Assembly: GCF_011320225.1 (NCBI RefSeq)
Contig: NZ_JAAOEN010000001.1
Coordinates: 1 to 64,000 of the forward strand
Origin: Phytoactinopolyspora limicola
GTDB lineage: Bacteria > Actinomycetota > Actinomycetes > Jiangellales > Jiangellaceae
Length of the DNA: 64,000 nt
Reading direction: 5' to 3'
Below the pieces are notes generated by a model. The model saw only the letters and a list, made by a program, of their open reading frames with translations. It was not told where the DNA came from and ran no database searches. Both the position numbers and the translations under genes were made by a program. Shown here piece after piece: positions 26,803 to 34,889 of the stretch (positions are counted from its first letter, which is position 1; each line of letters begins with the position of its first letter).

Positions 26803-27555
26803 TCACCGGACCACCGGCGCCCGGAAGCAGTAGGTGACATAAGGCAACACAACACCGTCGGCCGTCGCCTGCCGGGCATAGACCGCCCGGACGGCATCCA
26901 GCAGCGGCGCGCGCTCCTCCGGAGACTGAATCGCCACATACGAGCGCGACGTCACCAGGTCGAGCAGGCCCTGTCCGCCGAGCTGCTGGGAGTGCTGGAA
27001 AGTAGCTGACTCGACCGGACCGAACCACTCGCTGGCACCCAACGCCGTCCCCTCCGTCACATCGGTGTAATCGATGCGCTGCGGCTCCTCCGGGTTGATC
27101 ATGGTCCACAGCTCGTCAACCCAGGGCACCGAGGCGTCGCGGAAATTCCAGACCAGCGCCAGCCACCCGCCGGGTTTGAGGACCCGGGCGATTTCGGGCA
27201 ACGCGACATCGTGGTCGAACCAATGGAACGCCTGCGCCACCACGACGACGTCGACATCGGCATCGGGCACCGGGATCGCCTCGGCCGTACCGACCTTCAC
27301 ATCAGCGCTCGGCGACGCAGCGGACAGATGCGCCAACATCGGCTCCGACGGGTCGACGGCAACGACGTCGTGCCCCGCGTCCAACAACGTCCGAGTCAGC
27401 TTGCCCGTACCGGCCCCTAGATCGAGAACACGTGCCGGACGTTCACCGACCAGCCATCGCACAGCCTCGAGCGGATATCCGGGGCGGGATCTCTCATAGA
27501 CATCGGCCACCGAGCCGAACGAGGAAGCCAACTGCCGATGATGATCGTCTCTCAC
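26803..27555 (-). CDS. Class I SAM-dependent methyltransferase
   Basis: About 250 residues from GTG 27555 (an in-frame start at 27648 adds 31 poorly conserved residues). VLDLGAGTGKLTRTLL is motif I (SAM binding), VVAVDPSEPML motif II, and VVVVAQAFHWFDHDVAL with EIARVLKPGGWLALVWN are motifs typical of Methyltransf_11 proteins. The substrate is unknown. Upstream 26559-26802 between it and acs holds no recognisable gene. Confidence 0.87.
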   Translation of the reverse strand: MRDDHHRQLASSFGSVADVYERSRPGYPLEAVRWLVGERPARVLDLGAGTGKLTRTLLDAGHDVVAVDPSEPMLAHLSAASPSADVKVGTAEAIPVPDADVDVVVVAQAFHWFDHDVALPEIARVLKPGGWLALVWNFRDASVPWVDELWTMINPEEPQRIDYTDVTEGTALGASEWFGPVESATFQHSQQLGGQGLLDLVTSRSYVAIQSPEERAPLLDAVRAVYARQATADGVVLPYVTYCFRAPVVR

Positions 27556-27658
27556 GCCACCAGACGATACCGTGCGCTCCACGTCGCTCGGGGTGTTCGG
27601 TGCCAACGACGTTGATCGCCACTGTCGAACCGGCACTCTAGAAGGCACACTGGGCCCT

Positions 27659-28711
27659 ATGAGGCGTCCGGGGTACCGTCGCCGCGGCAGGTCGACAGCA
27701 TCGTCGGCAGGCGCCGCTAGCGAGACCGGCGCTCGCGGAGACGACGACGCTCACCTCCCGCCGCTGCGGCTGAACATCGAGGATGCCCCGTCCGGCGACC
27801 TTCACCACACCGGCCACGTCGCCGGGTCACGGTCCTGGCAACGGTGGATCGGACTCGGCGTAGCGCTCGCCATCGGGGCCGCCATCGGCGTGGTCGGAAC
27901 CAATGCCCGCCATGACGCCCTCCAGCAGTCCCGGATCGAGCTCGTGGGCGGGGCCCTAGACGTCCAGTTCCCCCCGCAGGATCCCGGCGACGGCGGGCCG
28001 TTGCGAGCGTTGTATCAGGTGTTCAACGCCAGCCAACGCGAGATCGAGATCGTCTCGGTGGACGTCGCCGGCTGGGAGCAAGTCAATGACCCAGCTCCCA
28101 GAACAGCTCAACCAGGCACTTGGATCACCATCAGCTCGCACATCATGCCGGACTGCACCGAGTTGTTGGACGACCAGGCAGCCAGCACCTTGAGCGCCAG
28201 CGCCCAGGTACGAAGCGGTTCAACGTCGACGACCACCCCCGTCGAGTTTCCCTACGCCTATGACTGGCGGCACTTTGTATGGGACTCGGTCTGCACACCC
28301 CGCGATTACGAACATCCAGACCTGTACATAGACGACGTCGTCGTACTTGAACTCGACGTAGAGAACGCGACGCTGTGGGTCGAGCTTCATATGGACGGTC
28401 ACCACTTTTCCGAGTTCTCGGCGACCCACGCCACCGAGATCCACCGGATTGGAGCAGTCGTCCCAGGGTTCGAGGTGTCCGCACCGGACCTACCCGTCGC
28501 CGTACCCATAGGCGAGTCCACTCAAGGGCAACTCGTCACCGAATGGACACTCGTCGACTGCGCCGAGTTCGAGACGTTGACGGAAGCGCAGTTGGGTTTC
28601 CATGTCCGAGCCCAATCCGGCGGGTCCGCGACCCGCCTACAAAACCTCGGGGTCCCGGAGCGGATCCTCATCCAGATCGGTCGGCTGGGCGCTGAGGTCT
28701 GCGGGCCCTGA
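27659..28711 (+). CDS. Hypothetical membrane-anchored protein
   Basis: 350 residues. An Arg-rich cytoplasmic N-terminus of ~60 residues is followed by one transmembrane helix (IGLGVALAIGAAIGVVGTNA) and a large extracytoplasmic part of beta-rich sequence with three Cys pairs in two similar halves (PDCTELL, VDCAEFET). The two halves look like a repeated fold, perhaps immunoglobulin-like. Divergent from the methyltransferase. No family recognised. Confidence 0.7.
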   Translation: MRRPGYRRRGRSTASSAGAASETGARGDDDAHLPPLRLNIEDAPSGDLHHTGHVAGSRSWQRWIGLGVALAIGAAIGVVGTNARHDALQQSRIELVGGALDVQFPPQDPGDGGPLRALYQVFNASQREIEIVSVDVAGWEQVNDPAPRTAQPGTWITISSHIMPDCTELLDDQAASTLSASAQVRSGSTSTTTPVEFPYAYDWRHFVWDSVCTPRDYEHPDLYIDDVVVLELDVENATLWVELHMDGHHFSEFSATHATEIHRIGAVVPGFEVSAPDLPVAVPIGESTQGQLVTEWTLVDCAEFETLTEAQLGFHVRAQSGGSATRLQNLGVPERILIQIGRLGAEVCGP

Positions 28712-29003
28712 GGCCTGCGGGCCATCAGGCTCCGGATGCTGGGCTTCGGGTCCAACGGCCCGGCGGACGTCGGTCAGCCCCGGCGAGCTCTCGCCCGCTT
28801 GGCGCCGAGTGTAAAGATCTACGCGTTCTCCTTGGCCTAACCTGCGGGTATCGGATATCAAGGAGGTAGCGGACCGGATAGGTCCACAGCACGGCCGGCG
28901 GGTACCCACGCGGCGATCAGCCCATGTACGGGCAGTCGTTCCGGGCCAGCCGAGGCGACAGACGTGAATGCACGCTTGGTAGCCCGACCGGCACGTGTCA
29001 GCG

Positions 29004-29027
29004 GCGGCGCTCCTTACGGGGCGCCGC
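29004..29027 (+). terminator. GC-rich hairpin after the membrane-protein gene
   Basis: GCGGCGCTCC (29004-29013), loop TTAC, GGGGCGCCGC (29018-29027): a 10-bp stem with one mismatch (T opposite G), no T-tract. It is the most likely transcription stop for the gene ending at 28711. The rest of 28712-29067 shows nothing else apart from a short duplicated CTGCGGGCC just after the stop. Confidence 0.45.
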
Positions 29028-29067
29028 TCGCATGTGGCGACTGTGTGTCCGCTCCCTCCCACCCCGT

Positions 29068-29594
29068 GTGTGCACCTGATCTCCGTTTTGTCACCTGATC
29101 TTTTTCTGTGGGGCGATCAGGTGTGCCAACGGCGGACGACGGCGCGGTGTGGTGCATCTGATCGCGTCCCGTGATGTGGACGCGTGGCGATCAGATGCAC
29201 GATCGGCGTTTTTGGGGCGGGTTGTGCATCTGATCGGCAGCAGGTGTCCGGTCAGCGGATCGGTGGCGGGTCTGGCGAGTCGGGTTCGGCGAGTGGGTCG
29301 GTCATTGGAGGTCCGGTGGGCGGGCCCAGTCACCCCGGGGGTCCGGCCGGGGATGTTGCGCTCGTGTTGTTGGTGGTGGGGAGACTCGTCGTTGTTCGCA
29401 TCCCGCGCGGTCGTCATCGGGCGTGACGATCAGATGCATCAACTGACCGGCAGGCCGCGGTGACGCATCTGATCGCCGCGCGTCCGCATGGTGGAGGCGA
29501 TCAGATGCACCACACCGCGCCGTCGTCCGCCGTTGGCACACCTGATCGCCCCACAGAAAAAGATCAGGTGACAAAACGGAGATCAGGTGCACAC
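29068..29594. repeat. Large inverted-repeat element with 98-bp perfect arms
   Basis: Left arm 29068-29165 is the exact reverse complement of right arm 29497-29594, separated by 331 bp. Each arm contains nested copies of GATCAGGTG and GATCAGATGCAC. The space between has further copies that pair locally: 29152-29165 with 29187-29200 (14-nt perfect arms) and 29465-29476 with 29497-29508. It sits between two convergent genes. No transposase or credible coding frame is present. Candidates are a MITE-like or REP/BIME-type element; related palindromes occur at 149-290. Confidence 0.85.
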
Positions 29595-29635
29595 GGGGGG
29601 TTAGGCTCGCGTGTGTGCTGCCAGCTCGCCGGTGA

Positions 29636-30394
29636 TCAGGCGTCGGTGATCTCTTCCGCCAGGGAGAGTCCCACGTCGGCACCCCGGGCATAAGCCTCGG
29701 CACAGTGCCGCACCCATGCCCCGACGCCGTCCGGCGTGCCCGACCGGTAGGCCTCAAGCAGCGGCAGGTAGGCCAACACCAACGCCTGGTGTCCAGCTTC
29801 GGGGACGCTGACCGCCTTCGTATCGACCCCTCTCGCCACCAGGATCACCCGTTCCGCTGCCCGCGCGACGATCCCATCAGCCACGCCGAACACGCCGACG
29901 GCCACCAACTCGGCGTGGACGATCGCCGCGACCACTACCCCGGGGGCGTCCGTCCGTGCGGTGGATAGGCGCAGGATCTGATCGAGCCGGGCGGTGTCGG
30001 CATCCGGGCGTGGCCGGCCGAGCCGATCGGCGTCGGCGACCAGGTCGCGCGCGGCCAACACGTGCAGCCGCGCCAGCGCCTGATGTGGCGAGTGTTCCCA
30101 GAGCCGGGCCAACTCGGGGACATCCGCTACAGCTCGCAGCGCACCTTGCACGCGGGCGTCGCTGACATCGTCGACGTCGGCACCATCGAGTCCGGCCGAG
30201 GCACGAGCGCCACGAACCGCCGATTCCGCTGCCAGGCGGGCTGCCTGGCGACGCATCACCCGGTGCCGGAGCAACGCGTCGATCGCGTCACGAGCATGGG
30301 CGGCAGCCGTCCCGACTCCGTCGAGGGCAGCGACGCGTGCGAGGGGATCGTCCACGGCCACCGAGCTTATGGGGTCACATCCGGCGCGACGCAC
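29636..30394 (-). CDS. Fic-like actinobacterial protein, core motif degenerate
   Basis: About 240-252 residues, almost entirely helical. Sequences of this type sit near acs in many actinobacteria and are often labelled oxidoreductase without support. The segment VHAELVAVGVFGVADGIVAR resembles the Fic core HPFxxGNGR in spacing, but the His-Pro-Phe and GNGR residues are replaced, so AMP transfer is doubtful. The start is ambiguous (30394, or GTG 30358). It precedes nothing in its own operon and follows DUF1707/PadR. Confidence 0.55.
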   Translation of the reverse strand: MRRAGCDPISSVAVDDPLARVAALDGVGTAAAHARDAIDALLRHRVMRRQAARLAAESAVRGARASAGLDGADVDDVSDARVQGALRAVADVPELARLWEHSPHQALARLHVLAARDLVADADRLGRPRPDADTARLDQILRLSTARTDAPGVVVAAIVHAELVAVGVFGVADGIVARAAERVILVARGVDTKAVSVPEAGHQALVLAYLPLLEAYRSGTPDGVGAWVRHCAEAYARGADVGLSLAEEITDA

Positions 30395-30406
30395 CGGGCT
30401 CGGATG

Positions 30407-30847
30407 TCAGGCGTGATGATGGCCATGACGGTGGATGTGTCGGTGCCGGTGGCCGAATCCACCACAGGCGAGGAACCAGAACGCGATCAAGGCCAACCAT
30501 GGCGCACCCTGCAAAGCCACGAAGGCCACCGCCAGGAAGCCGATGACCAGCACCGGGGCGGACCAGCGCGGCCGCGCTGAGCGAGGACGGGTGCGGGCCG
30601 GGGCCACCCGACCGGAGGCGGTGCGCTCGGTACGACCCGATGTACCGGCCGGCGCAACTGGATGAGTGCTCGGCAAGTCCGCGAAAGCGGGTTGCAGGTC
30701 GGTGCCGAAGCGCGCCTTCCAGATCGTTTCCAGTCGGTCGTCGTACTCGGCTTTGGTCAGCCGCCCCGCCGCATAGTGCTCGCCGAGGGCGGCAGCTGCT
30801 GTGTCGCGTTCGGCGTCACCGATGCGCAGCGAACCCTCGGATGCCAT
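30407..30847 (-). CDS. DUF1707 (SHOCT-like) domain membrane protein
   Basis: 146 residues. The first 60 (RIGDAERDTAAAALGEHYAA, then GRLTKAEYDDRLETIWKAR) are the DUF1707 domain, common in actinobacteria and thought to be a small membrane-tethered signalling module. A linker follows, then two hydrophobic helices (VLVIGFLAVAFVALQG and LALIAFWFLACGG) and a His-rich tail (HRHRHIHRHGHHH) that may bind metal. The start codon overlaps the padR stop by one base (TGATG), so translation is coupled to padR. Confidence 0.85.
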   Translation of the reverse strand: MASEGSLRIGDAERDTAAAALGEHYAAGRLTKAEYDDRLETIWKARFGTDLQPAFADLPSTHPVAPAGTSGRTERTASGRVAPARTRPRSARPRWSAPVLVIGFLAVAFVALQGAPWLALIAFWFLACGGFGHRHRHIHRHGHHHA

Positions 30848-31449
30848 CACCGCCCACCTCCGTCGGCGTCCTCGTCGGTATCGTCGCCGTCGGCCAGAAT
30901 GCCGTACAGACGGCGCCGCATGTCGGCGAGCACCTCGCGGGCGCGCGCCTGCTGATCGGTGCTCCCGGTGGCCATGATCTGCCACATGGCGGCAGCCGCT
31001 TGCGCGATGAGTGGCTGGAGATCATGCTCGTCTTGGTCGTCGGCCTGGCTGAAGACCTTCCAGGGCGCGGCGATCTCGTCTGGGTGAGACTCGACGTAAG
31101 CCCGGCCTTCGTCGGTGAGCTCGAATGCGCGTCGTCCGGCGTGTTCGGCCGCCCGCACCAAGCCCTCATCCTCCAGCTGTTGCAGCGTCGGATAGATGGA
31201 ACCAGGGCTCGGTTTCCAGGCGCCTCGGCTGCGTTCAGCGATCTCTTGGATGATCTGGTAGCCGTTCATCGCCTGCTCGGCCAGCACGCTGAGGATGGCC
31301 GCCCGGATGTCGCCGCGCCGGGCTTTGGGGCCGCGGCCGTAGCCGCGGGGCCCTCGCCCATGGCCGGCCCAGGGCGGCGGGGACCCGAAGACGGCCCAGG
31401 GCCCGAAGCCGCCGAACCTGGCGTCACCCTTACCCGACATCATCGACAT
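30847..31449 (-). CDS. PadR-family transcriptional regulator
   Basis: About 200 residues. A Gly/Pro/Arg-rich N-terminal tail is followed by the winged helix: AILSVLAEQAMNGYQIIQEI, then PSPGSIYPTLQQLEDEGLV and RAFELTDEGRAYV. A C-terminal dimerisation helix pair (LQPLIAQAAAAMWQIM) closes the protein. ATG 31449 has GGAG 5 nt upstream. A perfect 11-nt-arm palindrome lies about 110 bp upstream, in the promoter region, so autorepression and co-control of DUF1707 is likely. Confidence 0.92.
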   Translation of the reverse strand: MSMMSGKGDARFGGFGPWAVFGSPPPWAGHGRGPRGYGRGPKARRGDIRAAILSVLAEQAMNGYQIIQEIAERSRGAWKPSPGSIYPTLQQLEDEGLVRAAEHAGRRAFELTDEGRAYVESHPDEIAAPWKVFSQADDQDEHDLQPLIAQAAAAMWQIMATGSTDQQARAREVLADMRRRLYGILADGDDTDEDADGGGR

Positions 31450-31557
31450 CCACTCTCCAACCGGGCCGCCGCACGACCCATGTTTGCCCCATGTCCGTGG
31501 CCCTCGGGCCGAGTACGTAGCACGAGTCATCATTCTCTCCCGCCTTACAACTCAAGC

Positions 31558-31588
31558 TGTCGCGATATTTAGACGATATATCGCGACA
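31558..31588. promoter_or_regulatory. PadR operator palindrome
   Basis: TGTCGCGATAT (31558-31568), 9-nt spacer, ATATCGCGACA (31578-31588). A perfect inverted repeat of the TGTCGCGATATATCGCGACA type found before PadR-like regulators in actinobacteria, in the shared upstream region of padR (minus) and the MBL gene (plus). Confidence 0.75.
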
Positions 31589-31682
31589 GCTCTTCCGACA
31601 AGCTTGGCCGGGACCAGAGCTCAGCCACCAGAGGGTCTGGCGTACCAGACAACGCCTACCTCGTGACCAGTCACAATGGGGC

Positions 31683-32510
31683 ATGGTTCAGTTGATTCTG
31701 CTCGGCACCGGGACACCGATGCCGGACCCCACCCGATGCGGGTCAGGTACGGCAGTGACCAGGGGCGGCGCATGGGTTCTCGTCGACTGTGGTCGCGGGG
31801 TGACCCAGCGGGCCCTACAAGCCGGATTGGACCTTCCATCGCTCCACGCGGTCTTGATCACGCACCATCACAGCGATCACGTGAGCGATCTCGCCACCTT
31901 GGCCATCACACGTTGGGTGGCCGGCGCCCCCAATCCGCTCACGGTCGTCGCTGCGAACGGTCCGTCGGCACGCTACGCGACGAGTTGCCTCGATTCCTTC
32001 GAGGACCAGGCGTTCCATGCTCAAGTCGGACCATCGTCGCCGAAGCGGCCGGCGATAACGGTCAACACATTCCGCGCCGACAGCTCGCCGGAGGTGGTAT
32101 GGCATGACGCCGGCTGGCTGGTGAGCGCGGCACTCGTCGACCACCATCCGATCGAAGCTGCCGTCGGCTATCGGATCGAGGCCGACGGACGTAGCGTCGT
32201 CGTCAGCGGCGACACCGCGGTCTGCGACGGCATCGCCGGGCTGGCGGCCGGTACCGACGTGCTGGTGCACGAAGCTTTGCGCAGCGACCTCGTCCCCGCG
32301 CGGTCGCTGGAGTGGAACGCAAGCGCGGGATCAGTTGGTGAACTCGCCCATGAACTCAGCTTGAACGATGTGATCTTGACTCATCTGTTGCCGGCGCCAC
32401 ACTCCGTCGCGGACGAGCAGGCTTTCGTCGACGAAGCGCGTGCCAGCGGCTATCGGGGCCGCCTCGTCATCGCCCACGACCTGATGGTGTACGGCATCAC
32501 CCGAGGCTGA
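31683..32510 (+). CDS. MBL-fold metallo-hydrolase (RNase Z/arylsulfatase-like)
   Basis: 275 residues. LLGTGTPMPDPTRCGSG is the N-terminal strand typical of RNase Z-type and AtsA-type proteins. ITHHHSDHVSDL is the zinc-binding HxHxDH. VVVSGDTAVCDGIAGLA supplies the bridging Asp, and LTHLLPAP the C-terminal His. There is no flexible exosite arm, so it is a general MBL hydrolase rather than tRNase Z. Substrate unknown. Confidence 0.88.
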   Translation: MVQLILLGTGTPMPDPTRCGSGTAVTRGGAWVLVDCGRGVTQRALQAGLDLPSLHAVLITHHHSDHVSDLATLAITRWVAGAPNPLTVVAANGPSARYATSCLDSFEDQAFHAQVGPSSPKRPAITVNTFRADSSPEVVWHDAGWLVSAALVDHHPIEAAVGYRIEADGRSVVVSGDTAVCDGIAGLAAGTDVLVHEALRSDLVPARSLEWNASAGSVGELAHELSLNDVILTHLLPAPHSVADEQAFVDEARASGYRGRLVIAHDLMVYGITRG

Positions 32511-32534
32511 CTCCCCAGGGCGCCGCCCACCCGG

Positions 32535-33356
32535 TCAACGACCACGGCGGCGCACGGCGTACCACGCCAGGCCAGCGGCGGCCGCTCCAGCACCGATAGC
32601 CGCGGCCGCGATGGCCGGTTTCGGCGCTTCACGAATCGAAGAACCACGTTGCCGCAGCGCAACCGGCTTGGAGAACATCAAGACCGGCCAACCGCGCTCC
32701 GCCGCGATCTTCCGCAAGGCTCGGTCCGGGTTAACCACGTACGGGTGGCCGACCGCCTCCAGCATGGGGAGATCGGTGACGGAATCGGAGTAGGCATAGC
32801 TGCGGGTGAGGTCGTAGCCGTCGTCTGCGGCCATCTTCCGGATCGCCTCAGCTTTGTTCTCCGCATATGCGTAGAAGTCGATCTCGCCGGTGAACTTGCC
32901 GTCCTCGACGGCCATCTGGGTGGCGACGATCCGGTCCGCGCCGAGCATCTCGCCGATCGGCTCGACGACCTCGGTTCCGCTGGACGACACCACGACGACG
33001 TCACGCCGGGCCAGGTGATGCTCCTCGACAAGCGTGATGGCTTCGTCATACACGATCGGGTCGACGATGGTGTGCAGCGTCTCGGCGACGATGTCTTTGA
33101 CGGTCTGCACGTCCCAGCCGGTCACGAGACCGGATAGGTACTCGCGCATGCGCTCCATTTGGTCGTGATCGGCGCCGCCGACGAGGTAGACGAACTGAGC
33201 GTAAGCACTCCGCAACACCGCGCGGCGGTTGATCAGCCCGCCCTGGTAGAAACTTCTAGAGAAGGCCAGCGTGCTCGACTTGGCGATGACGGTCTTGTCA
33301 AGGTCGAAGAACGCAGCGGTTCGCCGGGCCGATTGGTCCGTACCGGTTTGGGTCAT
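32535..33356 (-). CDS. HAD-superfamily subfamily IB hydrolase
   Basis: About 273 residues. AAFFDLDKTVIAKSS holds the DxDxT nucleophile loop, VVVSSSGTEVVEP motif II and YAYSDSVTDLPMLEAVG motif III/IV with the metal-binding Asp pair. The C-terminus has a hydrophobic helix (AAAAIGAGAAAAGLAWYAV) and an Arg tail, suggesting membrane attachment. A homologous HAD-IB gene commonly neighbours ssd-tadA in actinobacteria, as here. Phosphatase, possibly for serine phosphate or a lipid phosphate. Confidence 0.9.
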   Translation of the reverse strand: MTQTGTDQSARRTAAFFDLDKTVIAKSSTLAFSRSFYQGGLINRRAVLRSAYAQFVYLVGGADHDQMERMREYLSGLVTGWDVQTVKDIVAETLHTIVDPIVYDEAITLVEEHHLARRDVVVVSSSGTEVVEPIGEMLGADRIVATQMAVEDGKFTGEIDFYAYAENKAEAIRKMAADDGYDLTRSYAYSDSVTDLPMLEAVGHPYVVNPDRALRKIAAERGWPVLMFSKPVALRQRGSSIREAPKPAIAAAAIGAGAAAAGLAWYAVRRRGR

Positions 33357-33767
33357 GTGAGGTGATCCACTTCGGGCTGAGTGGGCTTCGTTGTCCACAA
33401 CATCGAGCATATGGGTTCACCCGGTTCGGCACGACGCGGCGTGACTCTTGCCACGAATTCAACACCAAGAATCTATGGGGTTCGGTGTTTCGGCGCCGTC
33501 GGTATGGGGCAGGATGGCCCCGGCGGCACCCCCTCGCCGCCGCGACTCGGTCCACCCCCCTGACCGAGTCCGCGCGGCCCCCGTCCTCCCACCCGGCGGG
33601 GGCCGCGCCCTTACGTGCGCGCCCACGGCAATGCCCGCACACGGGTCTATCCACAGTCCACGTCCCTCCGGACGTTGGTTATCCACAAGCCGCAATCTGG
33701 GTCTGGCGGGACGGTCATGCCGCTGGCCATCGTGGATACCGTTCCCATTCCCGATCCGGAGGTGTCC
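33357..33767. other. Intergenic region between hydrolase and ssd: DnaA-box-like words and a strong hairpin
   Basis: No coding gene is convincing. TTGTCCACA (33391-33399, inside the palindrome GTTGTCCACAAC), TATCCACA (33648-33655) and TTATCCACA (33679-33687) resemble DnaA boxes. A hairpin GCGCGGCCCCC (33572-33582)/GGGGGCCGCGC (33598-33608) with an 11-bp perfect stem precedes them. GGAGG at 33758-33762 is the ribosome site of the next gene. dnaA/dnaN are not nearby, so this is not a proven origin. Confidence 0.5.
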
Positions 33768-34889
33768 GTGATCCACCTACCAAGCCAGGGTCCGCGGCCG
33801 AAGCGTGCCGTGTCACCGGCGAGGCCCCGACCGCTGCTGATCACCGCGGACGACGACCTTCTCGATGATCTACTGAGGCTGGCCGCGGCGGCCGGCGCAG
33901 AGGTCGACGTCGCGTCGGACCCGAGTACGGCCAGATCGGCCTGGCCAACCGCTCCCGTCGTCATCATCGGCGACGACCAAGCGGAGGGCCTCACCCGCCT
34001 CACCCCCACCCGCCGGCACGACGTGTATCTCATCGGCCGGACCGCCGACGACCCCGCTGTCTGGCGGCGCGGGGTAGCACTCGGAGCGGAACGTGTCCTG
34101 CATTTCCCGGCCGACGAACCATGGCTGACCGACCGGCTGGCCGACGCCACCGAAGGCGAGACCGCCAACGCGTGCGTCGTCGGCGTCGTCGGTGGTCGTG
34201 GCGGCGCCGGCGCCTCGGTGCTGGCCACGGCCTTGTCCGTCACCGGCTGCCGGCGCGGTCTCGCGGTCATGCTGATCGACCTCGACCCTTTGGGAGGAGG
34301 GCTCGACCTCGTGCTCGGCGCCGAGGATGCCTCCGGTGTCCGGTGGCCGGACCTGGTGGGCAGCCGGGGCCGGCTCAGCGCCCGCGCCCTACAGACCGAA
34401 CTGCCGGGCCGGCACGGGCTCACTGTGCTGTCGTGGGACCGTGGCGACCTCCTCGCTGTGCCCGCGGAGTCCGCACGGGTCGTGCTCGCCGCGGCCCGGC
34501 GCGGATGCGACCTCGTGGTCCTCGATCTCCCCCGCACCCTCGACCACACCACCGAAGAAGCACTATCCGTATGCTCCACCGTCGTGCTCGTCGTCCCTGC
34601 CGAGGTCCGAGCCGTCGCGGCCGCGTCCCGGGTAGCGGCCGCCCTGACTACGGTCGCCCATGACGTTCGGGTTGTCAGCCGAGGCCCCTCGCACGCCGGC
34701 CTGGACGGTTCAGACGTCGCTACCGCGCTTGGGTTGCCACTTGCGCTGCACATGGGGGCCGAACGACGGCTTACCGAACAACTCGACCGCGGGGAGACAC
34801 CCGGTCTTCGCGAACGCAGCCCGCTCGGCATGGCATGCGGCCAACTCCTGGACATGCTCCTCAACGATCATCCGGCCAGCGCGGCATGA
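33768..34889 (+). CDS. Ssd/CpaE-like P-loop ATPase (septum-site determining / pilus-localisation protein)
   Basis: 373 residues. A receiver-like N-terminal region (LLITADDDLLDDLLRLAAAA) is followed by a ParA/MinD-type domain: VVGGRGGAGASVLATAL is a deviant Walker A with Gly-Ala where MinD has Lys-Gly, VMLIDLDPLGGGLDLVLG the switch region. Family members position Tad pilus or division proteins. GTG 33768 has GGAGG 5 nt upstream. The stop overlaps the tadA start (ATGA), the standard ssd-tadA arrangement. Confidence 0.88.
   Translation: MIHLPSQGPRPKRAVSPARPRPLLITADDDLLDDLLRLAAAAGAEVDVASDPSTARSAWPTAPVVIIGDDQAEGLTRLTPTRRHDVYLIGRTADDPAVWRRGVALGAERVLHFPADEPWLTDRLADATEGETANACVVGVVGGRGGAGASVLATALSVTGCRRGLAVMLIDLDPLGGGLDLVLGAEDASGVRWPDLVGSRGRLSARALQTELPGRHGLTVLSWDRGDLLAVPAESARVVLAAARRGCDLVVLDLPRTLDHTTEEALSVCSTVVLVVPAEVRAVAAASRVAAALTTVAHDVRVVSRGPSHAGLDGSDVATALGLPLALHMGAERRLTEQLDRGETPGLRERSPLGMACGQLLDMLLNDHPASAA

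Noticed and set aside
29149-29757. Open frames within the large inverted repeat
   Set aside because: They follow from the palindromic DNA, have no domain and exist on both strands.
33391-33687. Chromosomal oriC
   Set aside because: Only three DnaA-like words, and no dnaA, dnaN or recF nearby.
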